Source: Porticoccaceae bacterium (GTDB lineage: Bacteria > Pseudomonadota > Gammaproteobacteria > Pseudomonadales > Porticoccaceae). Taken from it: a stretch of 21,169 nt of DNA. The DNA is taken from positions 1 through 21,169 of the forward strand of contig JALOAH010000069.1 in the NCBI GenBank assembly GCA_023228865.1. The letters are read 5' to 3'. Numbering within the stretch: the first letter of the stretch is position 1; each line of letters opens with the position of its first letter. Positions 15,571-21,169 of the stretch are shown here, piece after piece. The position numbers and the translations under genes were made by a program. Below the pieces are notes generated by a model. That model was not told the origin of the DNA and ran no database searches. It saw only the letters and a program-made list of their open reading frames with translations.

Positions 15571-15602
15571 AAAAAAGCCCCCGTAATTCGAGGGCTTTTT
15601 TT
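15571..15602. terminator. Bidirectional intrinsic terminator between convergent operons
   Basis: AAAAAAGCCC (15571-15580) pairs with GGGCTTTTTT (15592-15601) around an 11-nt loop, giving a GC core flanked by A and T tracts on both strands. It ends the acyl-CoA synthetase transcript (24 nt after its stop) and, in the other direction, the DUF7064 operon, whose stop is at 15610. Confidence 0.93.
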
Positions 15603-15609
15603 AACAGTG

Positions 15610-16629
15610 TTACTTCAATGTTGGCGAGTATTGGTAAGACGAGCTGCGGCTGAGAGCAAATTCGAAGATGCCGTAGCCGGTTTGACCGTTCCAGGTAAAG
15701 CGGGCGAGACGATCTGTCAGCGAGGTATCGACGGTGCGCTGGGTCACAGAGCCATCCAGGGCGTAGACTTCGTGAGCCATGTAATCGCGACCGCGCACTT
15801 TGCCGTGGTGGCCGCCATAGCCGCCGCCAGCCATGAAACCACCGCCAGCCGTTGCATCGGTATCAATGACGTAGACCGCACCTGAAGCGGTGGTGACTTC
15901 AACAACCCCTGCGGTGAGATCCAGATCGTTAAACTCCAGGGCATGGCGCACATTGACAATATCGTCCATGGTGCCATCTTCATGCATAACCGCGCCTTCA
16001 ATCAGTATCCGTTCGCCGCTGCGGGATTCAACCAGCAGAAAGCCCACGGAGCGATCTGCAAACTGCGCCTGGTACCAGATATGTAACCCCTGGCCACCGC
16101 TCATGGTTCTCACGCCCCGTGAGCGGTCGCGCTGGCCGTACCAGCCGTCGACGGAAAATACCTGGCCATCAATGGTCAGGGTGCCTTCATAGCGGCCGGA
16201 CTGGACAAGGTGCTCAAAATTCGTCGGTATCTCCCCGGTATTTTCAACTTCTACCACACCCAGCCAGTAGGGTGTGCGGGCGTGCCAGGTGATGTCGTAT
16301 TCCATTCCGGTGGGGTTGGCTTCGAGGCGCAATTGCCAGGTTTTGTTGGGCTCGAGGCATTTGAATCTCAGGGGACCCGCGCCATCGCCATTGGTGGCGC
16401 TGAGTTCGGTGGAAAAACGGACATTGCGCTGCTCTCCCGGCAGACTGACAAGGGCAAAGCCATCGGCCACATCGCGCCCTGGGTAGTGGCCAAAGCCCAT
16501 AATCACCGACGGCGCTGTTGCATTGGCGGGGTGCATATTGAACATAAAACGGTCGAAAAATCTTTCCGGTTTATCCGCCGTACCCACAGGCACTAATTGA
16601 TCGTGAAACGACTGATCGCTACTGGACAT
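15610..16629 (-). CDS. DUF7065/DUF7064 family protein (CrtC/AttH-like), paralogue B
   Basis: 339 residues, no signal peptide or membrane segment. The pattern is that of the two-barrel CrtC/AttH-like proteins now split into DUF7065 (N) and DUF7064 (C): N-terminal RFMFNMHPANATAPSVIMGFG at about 27-47, a central signature GWYGQRDRSRGVR at 162-174, HIWYQAQF at 183-190, and a C-terminal NGQTGYGIFEFAL. Family relatives include carotenoid hydratases (CrtC), but most members have no known reaction; I do not assign one. The ATG is set by a strong AGGAGG SD about 4 nt upstream. It lies 107 nt after its paralogue on the same strand and shares operon with it and a thioesterase. It lacks the RDH histidine seen in paralogue A (RDR here). 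Confidence 0.78.
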   Translation of the reverse strand: MSSSDQSFHDQLVPVGTADKPERFFDRFMFNMHPANATAPSVIMGFGHYPGRDVADGFALVSLPGEQRNVRFSTELSATNGDGAGPLRFKCLEPNKTWQLRLEANPTGMEYDITWHARTPYWLGVVEVENTGEIPTNFEHLVQSGRYEGTLTIDGQVFSVDGWYGQRDRSRGVRTMSGGQGLHIWYQAQFADRSVGFLLVESRSGERILIEGAVMHEDGTMDDIVNVRHALEFNDLDLTAGVVEVTTASGAVYVIDTDATAGGGFMAGGGYGGHHGKVRGRDYMAHEVYALDGSVTQRTVDTSLTDRLARFTWNGQTGYGIFEFALSRSSSYQYSPTLK

Positions 16630-16736
16630 GTAGCCTCCTCAATACTTTTTGTTGCTGGCGGCAATTGGTGTTCACCAGTGGTTGCATGCCTTATCGGCCA
16701 ATATTCGCTGTTGCCGTGGCGCTGAAAACGACGCCG

Positions 16737-17624
16737 TTAATTGAGTTCTCCTTTCCAGCCGCGTTCCAGCAAGCCATAGCCGACAACGCCATCATCGCGC
16801 ACATATTGGGCAAAACCTTCCTCGAGGAAGTAGCCGTCAAAGGGCCAATGGGCGGCGGACTTGCGGCTGGCCTTAAAGTGGTAGCTGCGCCCCTTGTCAT
16901 CGCTGAAGCCAATATCGGCGCCAACCGTGCGCCCGGCCTCATCGGCAATCATGTCAAACCTTTGGGTGGTGACATCGTGAAGGGCATTGTCACGCCAGAT
17001 CCAGTTCATATCGATAATGCCTTTTTTGCCAATATCGAAGCGACCCACGGCGACAGACATGCCATCTTCAAATACCGCCCACATCAGCTTGTGACCGCCG
17101 AAAATACTCCAATTCCTGCGTCCTACCGCGTGATCCCTGTTGCCAAAACCGTTTATGGCAATGGGCTTTTCCCGGTAAGCCATGGTGCCTTTGACACGCC
17201 CGGCCTGTTCCATGTGGGCGGAGCCGGGGCGTGCTTTAACGTGCATATTGCCATCGACAACTGGGTGCATGCCTTTCCAGTTGACATCGATCTTCAAGCC
17301 GTAGGCTTCATCCACGTATTCGAGGCGGTACTCGTTCAAAAGCTCGACGGCGGTGACTTTGAAACCCGCCAGACCTATGCCGATATCGGTATTGCCATCG
17401 GGTACAGGCTGGTTGTAGTGGAGCCTGCTGTACACCTCTCGGTCATTATTTACGATCAAGACACTGAGGTTTGCGTGTTTGGCATTGTGGAAAATACCTA
17501 ACCTGAGAAAAATCCCGATGTCCTTTTCTGGATCGAGAATATTGAAATACCAGCTTTCATTCAAAAAAGGATCGTTGCCAAAAGGGGCACGACGAAAGTC
17601 GTCCTCGGGTCGTATTTCTTTCAT
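16737..17624 (-). CDS. DUF7065/DUF7064 family protein (CrtC/AttH-like), paralogue A
   Basis: 295 residues, soluble. An N-terminal ESWYFNILDPEKDIGIFLRLG (about 23-43) fits DUF7065, and the central GFGNRDHAVGRRNW at 159-172 followed by GGHKLMWAVF is the family's most conserved block; the C-terminus DDGVVGYGLLERGW parallels the end of paralogue B. Together these show the two genes are diverged copies of one family. The ATG has AGGAG about 6 nt upstream. The thioesterase stop is only 9 nt away, so they are co-translated. The family is frequent near acyl-CoA enzymes in bacteria that degrade lipids, terpenoids or steroids, which matches the neighbourhood, but the reaction is unknown. Confidence 0.8.
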   Translation of the reverse strand: MKEIRPEDDFRRAPFGNDPFLNESWYFNILDPEKDIGIFLRLGIFHNAKHANLSVLIVNNDREVYSRLHYNQPVPDGNTDIGIGLAGFKVTAVELLNEYRLEYVDEAYGLKIDVNWKGMHPVVDGNMHVKARPGSAHMEQAGRVKGTMAYREKPIAINGFGNRDHAVGRRNWSIFGGHKLMWAVFEDGMSVAVGRFDIGKKGIIDMNWIWRDNALHDVTTQRFDMIADEAGRTVGADIGFSDDKGRSYHFKASRKSAAHWPFDGYFLEEGFAQYVRDDGVVGYGLLERGWKGELN

Positions 17625-17633
17625 CTCAATCTC

Positions 17634-18074
17634 CTAAGGGTTTAGAGCTTGCTGCGGGATGTGATAGCTGGCAGTGGCTCTGACAGCAACTTTGCCATTG
17701 ACCCTCATCAATGCCTGGGAAAACATGGTCGTTCTTGTCATTCGAACCAGATCCACATCCATTTCCACCCAGGCATTCGACCCGATGGGGGCGATGTAAT
17801 CTATATTGAGGTTTTTGGTGGGCATATGCTGTCCCACGTAGGGAGTCTGATGTTTGACCGCCATCAATTGCATATCGGCGAATAGGGCGATAGAAGCGCC
17901 ATGACAGGCGCCCGTATGATTGAGGTGTTTCGCCAGTACCCGGAATCCCAAAAGGTATTTTTCGCCTATGGCTTTTTTGTAAATATTGCCAAAACTGTCG
18001 CCAAAGCCCTCACCCAAGCTAACCGCAAAATAGCCATCGGGGATAACCGCTTCTGTAGCCGTATTCTCGTCCAA
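17634..18074 (-). CDS. PaaI-type hotdog thioesterase
   Basis: 146-residue hotdog-fold protein expected to hydrolyse an acyl-CoA thioester. The core motif NHTGACHGASIALFAD (N52, H58, G59, D67 in the chosen numbering) is the PaaI/ACOT13 type active-site helix; MPTKNLNIDYIAPIG and the strand ATASYHIP complete the fold. I start it at TTG 18074, because GAGAGG lies 5 nt upstream on the minus strand and family members begin near here; there is no ATG or GTG before the core. The open frame continues to another TTG at 18146, which would add a hydrophobic stretch ending in FSC but has no SD. It is the first gene of an operon with two DUF7065/7064 paralogues (9-nt gap). Confidence 0.83.
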   Translation of the reverse strand: MDENTATEAVIPDGYFAVSLGEGFGDSFGNIYKKAIGEKYLLGFRVLAKHLNHTGACHGASIALFADMQLMAVKHQTPYVGQHMPTKNLNIDYIAPIGSNAWVEMDVDLVRMTRTTMFSQALMRVNGKVAVRATASYHIPQQALNP

Positions 18075-18196
18075 AAAAACCTCTCGATCCCAGCATGAAA
18101 ACGCAACAACCAGGCAAATTAAGATCCCTGCGCCAAAGCCCGGCAATAACTACAGGCGAGCAGAGGGACAACAGCAATAATTTGCTTAAAACAAAT

Positions 18197-18226
18197 ATAG
18201 TACAGTAAACGACAACCAAAGATCAA
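18197..18226 (-). promoter_or_regulatory. Weak sigma-70 promoter candidate for the thioesterase/DUF7064 operon
   Basis: On the minus strand TTGATC (18226-18221), an 18-nt spacer, and TACTAT (18202-18197) give four of six matches each. The leader would be about 115 nt to the TTG start. It is the best candidate I found in the 568-bp upstream gap, but it is only moderate. Confidence 0.33.
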
Positions 18227-18299
18227 TTCTCTGTATAGCAGCCGTCGCCACCCTCAGCTCACAAGGATAGACAAAAAACCCAGCAATAAAGTCAACGAA

Positions 18300-18317
18300 C
18301 TGTCTTGGCAAAGACAG
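18300..18317. repeat. Short perfect hairpin
   Basis: CTGTCTT and AAGACAG (7-bp arms) flank GGCA. It lies in the gene-free stretch upstream of the thioesterase operon. There is no T tract, so it is not a terminator; it may be an operator or chance. Confidence 0.5.
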
Positions 18318-18340
18318 AGCAAGAAGGCAGCTTTTAGACA

Positions 18341-18426
18341 GGAGCTTTGTTGAGAATCTGTTAACACTCAAAGGGCTGGGATGATTGTTGCCCCCAGCGA
18401 TGATCCCATGAGTGTTAACAGGCTCC
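18341..18426. repeat. 86-bp palindromic element with 13-bp perfect arms
   Basis: CTGTTAACACTCA (18358-18370) pairs perfectly with TGAGTGTTAACAG (18409-18421). Inside, GCTGGG/CCCAGC and TGGGAT/ATCCCA can form alternative inner stems; outside, GGAGC (18341-18345) and GCTCC (18422-18426) add a further pair. No coding frame is present. It may be a dispersed repeat (MITE-like) or a regulatory dyad. Confidence 0.65.
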
Positions 18427-18442
18427 AGGGCAGGCCGGAAAA

Positions 18443-18592
18443 CTAGTGTTGCTTCAATTTGATATTGTCTATCATAAATAATCTTCAGACATCGCCAGCA
18501 GGGCTGGCTACAAATAAATGATTATTCCGAAGGAGCCAGCCCTGCTGGCGATGGCAGCTCGATAAGACAAAATTACATTGAAAGAGTACTAG
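18443..18592. mobile_element. 150-bp MITE-like element with CTAG ends and a nested REP-type palindrome
   Basis: Imperfect terminal inverted repeats of about 31 bp (18443-18473 and 18561-18592) share CTAGT, TTCAAT and TTGTCT blocks in the same order. Both ends carry CTAG, which could be a 4-bp target duplication. Inside is a perfect 20-bp inverted repeat (18490-18509 and 18534-18553, 24-nt loop) whose core GCCAGCAGGGCTGGC looks like a REP sequence of gammaproteobacteria. No coding capacity exists, so movement would need a transposase elsewhere. Confidence 0.6.
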
Positions 18593-18642
18593 GGCAAATC
18601 CGCACCTGGCACCCCAGTGGGCTCAGATGCGAATATTCCAGC

Positions 18643-19431
18643 CTATTGATTGTTAAAGACAGGCTTTTGTTTCGCCAACACTGCGTTAATGGCGTTCCAG
18701 GTATCTTCACTTTTAGCGCATTCGACCATGCCCGCCGCCTCGGATGCAAGCTGCTGCTCCAGAGGTTGATCCCAGGTCGACAGCAGCAAGCGTTTCATGC
18801 GTCCAAAGGCGCCTGTCGGACCTGCAGCAAGTTGCTCCGCCACCGCGCGAGCGCGACTTGCGAGTTCATCGGGAGCGACAATTTCAGAAACCAGACCGTT
18901 ATCCAGAGCCTCCTGGGCGCTCCACATTTTGTTGAGCATCATAAATTCCACGGCCTTGCGAACGCCGACGAGACGGGGCAAAAAGTGGGACATTCCGGTA
19001 TCGCCGGAGACACCGATACCGGCGAAGGCACCATAGAATTTAGCCCTGTCGGTGCAGATCAGCACATCGGCACCAGCGGCAACTGCAGCGCCGCCACCCA
19101 CAACCAGATTGTCAGCGGCAATCACCACCGGGGCATCGAGACGGCGGAAACGGGCAACACCGGCGTGAAGGCGGTCGGTCATTTCCTTGAACTCCCGTGG
19201 CAGCGCCTCCCGGGATTGTTTGAAGTACTTAAGATCGCCGCCCAGGCTGAAGTTGGTGCCGTTGGCATCGATGAGGATAGCGCGGACTTCAGGGTTTTGC
19301 TCACAGACGATGGACAGAGCATCATACTCTTCGCAAAAAATCCGGTTGATCGGATTGCCCAGCTCGGGCTGATTCATGGTGATATGAGCAACGCCATTGG
19401 CGATACTAAACGTAAATGCTTTGAGTTCCAT
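18643..19431 (-). CDS. PaaG-like enoyl-CoA isomerase (crotonase family) without hydratase glutamates
   Basis: 262-residue crotonase. The first oxyanion segment is NFSLGGDL at 60-67, the second NLVVGGGAAV at 108-117. Both hydratase glutamates are replaced: A116 sits at the Glu144 position and the Glu164 region reads AFAGIG. Instead D144 in GDTGMSHFLPRLVG matches the single catalytic Asp of PaaG (ring-1,2-epoxyphenylacetyl-CoA isomerase and delta3-delta2 enoyl isomerase), whose PDSGGTWFLPRLVG is closely similar. Isomerase rather than hydratase chemistry is therefore inferred. The ATG has GGGAGG about 5 nt upstream. The gene follows the SDR by 14 nt and is the second gene of that operon, suggesting double-bond handling of an unsaturated acyl-CoA. 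Hydratase labels from automatic annotation would be doubtful. Confidence 0.9.
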   Translation of the reverse strand: MELKAFTFSIANGVAHITMNQPELGNPINRIFCEEYDALSIVCEQNPEVRAILIDANGTNFSLGGDLKYFKQSREALPREFKEMTDRLHAGVARFRRLDAPVVIAADNLVVGGGAAVAAGADVLICTDRAKFYGAFAGIGVSGDTGMSHFLPRLVGVRKAVEFMMLNKMWSAQEALDNGLVSEIVAPDELASRARAVAEQLAAGPTGAFGRMKRLLLSTWDQPLEQQLASEAAGMVECAKSEDTWNAINAVLAKQKPVFNNQ

Positions 19432-19445
19432 GTACCCTCCCGGTA

Positions 19446-20327
19446 TCAGACTGAACGTGCCTGCTTCTCTTTTTCGGCAGAGGCTTTGATCAATTCCCGC
19501 GCTTTCGCCCAGTCCTCATCGCTCATAGCAGACAGGGATGCGAAGGTATTGGGGCCGGCCAGGTGGTGGGCGCCGTCGATGCCGATAGTCTGGCCGGTGA
19601 TGTATTCACAGCCGTCAGACATCATAAAGATCACCAGGTTTTGCAGTTCGGGCAGCTTGCCGTAGCGTCTCAGGGGCACTGTGTTGGGATCAGTGGCGCC
19701 TGAGCTGATGCCGGTGGGATCGAGTTTTTCCCAGGCGCCAGGGGTTGGGAATGGGCCGGGCGCCATGGCGTTGACGCGAATGCCGTAGCCACCCCACTCC
19801 ACCGCCAGGGACATGGTCATGGCGTGAATGGCCGCTTTGCCCATTGCAGAGGGCACAACGTAAGCGGAACCGGTCCACACCCAGGTCACCAGATTGCTGA
19901 GAATAGAACCCTTGATGCCCTGATCGATCCAGCGTTTGCCCACGGCCAGAGTGGTATAAAAACTGCCGTCCATTACCGTGGAGGTGATGGCTCTATACCC
20001 ACGGGAAGAAATGTCCTTGGTGGGTGAAATAAAGTTGGCTGCCGCGTTGTTCACCAGACCGGTAAGCGGGCCTTCCTGCCAGATGGACTCCACCATGGCG
20101 TCGACAGCGTCGGCATCGCGAATGTCGACAATGCGGTAGTGGATTTTGCCACTGCCAATTTTCTTCAGCTCTTCAACCGCTTCCTGAAGCACTGATTCGC
20201 GGCGGCCGCAGATATACACCTCGGCGCCAACCGCCAACAGGCCCTCACTAATGGCTTTGCCCAAACCGGTGCCGCCACCAGTGACGAGAATTCGTTTACC
20301 TTCAAGGGTATTAGCTCCAAACAACAT
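19446..20327 (-). CDS. SDR oxidoreductase of the 2,4-dienoyl-CoA reductase (DECR/PDCR) type
   Basis: 293-residue short-chain dehydrogenase. The cofactor loop GGGTGLG is at 17-23, with GRR at 41-43 suggesting NADPH; NNAAANF is at 93-99. The usual YxxxK is replaced by SxxxK (S160, K164 in YVVPSAMGK), as in mammalian DECR1 (FVVPSASAK), and GAWEKLDPTG at 197-206 matches the DECR signature GAF-x-LDPTG. This points to NADPH-dependent reduction of a dienoyl-CoA to a 3-enoyl-CoA, which a PaaG-like isomerase (next gene, 14 nt on) could then shift. The C-terminal ~45 residues (LSAMSDEDWAKARELIKASAEKEK) are an amphipathic tail. The ATG has AGAGGTGG upstream. Alternative: a general 3-ketoacyl-type SDR, less likely given S160. 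Confidence 0.88.
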   Translation of the reverse strand: MLFGANTLEGKRILVTGGGTGLGKAISEGLLAVGAEVYICGRRESVLQEAVEELKKIGSGKIHYRIVDIRDADAVDAMVESIWQEGPLTGLVNNAAANFISPTKDISSRGYRAITSTVMDGSFYTTLAVGKRWIDQGIKGSILSNLVTWVWTGSAYVVPSAMGKAAIHAMTMSLAVEWGGYGIRVNAMAPGPFPTPGAWEKLDPTGISSGATDPNTVPLRRYGKLPELQNLVIFMMSDGCEYITGQTIGIDGAHHLAGPNTFASLSAMSDEDWAKARELIKASAEKEKQARSV

Positions 20328-20670
20328 GATCGACCACCTCTAGATTATGATTACGGGATTAGGCAAAGTAGCTTTTCAAAGCCGCCGGCTTCAAGCAAGC
20401 CATCTTCACCTTGGTTTCCATTTCAGACCGCGGTTTTGCCCCGCACCACCCATATAAGAATATGCTAATACGGCAATTGACAGGCGCCACCAGCCCAAAA
20501 CATGCCTTCGAGCCACCGCGCCCCAGTGCGACATACGGCAGAGATGTGCGCGAGGGTTCCGAGCCACAAGGACTTTGACAAGAAATCGGGAGTACCAGAA
20601 ATAATGTTTGCGCGAATATAATAAACCAATGTACTGCCAGAGTACAGGTTATGGGAAAGCAGCGCCCGCC
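20328..20670. other. 343-bp gene-free stretch upstream of the SDR operon
   Basis: No gene or RNA recognised. It must hold the SDR promoter (minus strand), but AT-rich -10-like words near 20455-20465 lack a convincing -35. Two small inverted repeats are seen: AAGCC/GGCTT at 20379-20391 and GTACT/AGTAC at 20631-20645, the latter just after the end of the NRDE gene. No T-tract terminator for the NRDE gene was found. Confidence 0.5.
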
Positions 20671-21169
20671 TCAGGGTTTGATGGTAAATTCCTGCAACAT
20701 CAACTCCCCTTTGACGCCTCCGGGTAGAAAACCCTGCTCGGCATAGATCAGTCGACCCTGCTTATCCACCATCAGCACCGTGGTACCGCGGGTGCCGTAC
20801 TCTTCGCCGACAATAAAGGGCGGCGACAGGGTTCGCTCCAGCTCCAGCCCCACGCCAGTGACGGGCAGCTCATGGTCGCCAAAGGGCTGACTATCTGCCA
20901 GTACCGCAAACAGGTTTTCAATTTCCAGCGTCGGCGTGCGCAATGCCTGGGTGAGCTTGAGGCGAGCCAGCTCTGCTTTCGGCCAGGGGGTGTCGAGAAC
21001 ATGATTGCTGAGGGTATAAATGCCGCTGCCGAGGCTGGCAACACCGGGTTTGCGGTTTGACACATAGCAGACCTGATCCATATCCCCAACTAGAAGATTG
21101 AAGCCCCCATATTGGCAAGCCACATCCGCCAGGGATGCGGCATAGGCGGCGGGGGACACCGATCCCTGC
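20671..21169 (-). CDS. NRDE/TANGO2-family protein, 5' end cut by the window edge
   Basis: The reading frame is open through base 21169, so the start lies beyond the window; the internal GTG at 21159 is not the true start. The visible ~165 residues are the C-terminal two thirds of an NRDE-family protein (usual length about 250). Diagnostic segments are YGGFNLLVGD near visible residue 20, YVSNR, GIYTLSNHVLDTPWPKAELA, FGDHELPVTGVGLELERTLSPPFIV and the closing GTRGTTVLMVDKQGRLIYAEQGF. The N-terminal NRDE box is expected outside. Bacterial members have no settled function; TANGO2 relatives are linked to heme and acyl-CoA homeostasis in eukaryotes. Same strand as the SDR but 343 bp away, so probably a separate unit. 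Confidence 0.85.
   Translation of the reverse strand, partial: QGSVSPAAYAASLADVACQYGGFNLLVGDMDQVCYVSNRKPGVASLGSGIYTLSNHVLDTPWPKAELARLKLTQALRTPTLEIENLFAVLADSQPFGDHELPVTGVGLELERTLSPPFIVGEEYGTRGTTVLMVDKQGRLIYAEQGFLPGGVKGELMLQEFTIKP

Noticed and set aside
16665..17501. 278-codon plus-strand open frame opposite DUF7065/7064 paralogue A
   Set aside because: The minus-strand gene has an SD and family motifs; the plus frame has neither.
18358..18421. Possible integron attC site
   Set aside because: The arms do not fit the RYYYAAC/GTTRRRY core-site pattern and no cassette genes flank it.

Overview
The window looks like chromosome from a gammaproteobacterium, probably a marine lineage near Pseudomonas/Cellvibrionales (for example Spongiibacteraceae-like). 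This is inferred from protein likeness and gene order, since no rRNA gene is inside the window. The left edge has the order rrn promoter / tyrS / MepM-like M23 peptidase / anmK, which is also found in Pseudomonas. No phage genes, transposase genes, tRNA genes or CRISPR arrays were seen.

Left half (1-11.8 kb), mostly housekeeping. A strong ribosomal-type P1 promoter (66-93, minus) fires leftward out of the window. tyrS (minus) is divergent from a tight plus-strand run: M23 murein endopeptidase, anmK (wall recycling), a single-domain PPK2 polyphosphate kinase and a crotonase lacking one catalytic Glu. A lemA/GIDE membrane pair follows, the GIDE protein carrying a canonical EF-hand loop. Convergent to it is a two-gene unit, DUF4404 then a SPOR-domain lipoprotein. 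Next come amt, preceded by a clear sigma-54 -24/-12 promoter and an NtrC-like half-site pair and followed by a textbook terminator, then a short TrmA/RlmD-family RNA m5U methyltransferase with odd Fe-S cysteine spacing, and a small glutaredoxin.

Right half (11.8-20.3 kb), a CoA-linked catabolic locus. A sigma-70 promoter candidate and a structured leader of about 380 nt precede an APH-fold kinase and an acyl-CoA synthetase. A bidirectional terminator separates these from an opposing operon: hotdog thioesterase plus two divergent paralogues of the CrtC/AttH-like DUF7065/DUF7064 family. Upstream is a repeat-rich gap (150-bp MITE-like element with a nested REP-type palindrome, and another 86-bp palindrome). 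Then come a PaaG-like crotonase, with Asp instead of the hydratase Glu pair, and a DECR-type 2,4-dienoyl-CoA-reductase-like SDR. Together these suggest activation, phosphorylation and/or hydration, isomerisation, reduction and thioester release of an unidentified carboxylic acid. The kinase plus CoA-ligase pairing recalls the LvaA/LvaE logic of 4-hydroxyacid catabolism. No regulator or acyl-CoA dehydrogenase is in the window.

The right edge cuts the 5' end of an NRDE/TANGO2-family gene. The best candidate for something undescribed is the kinase/ligase plus paired DUF7065/7064 locus. Its substrate is not visible from sequence.
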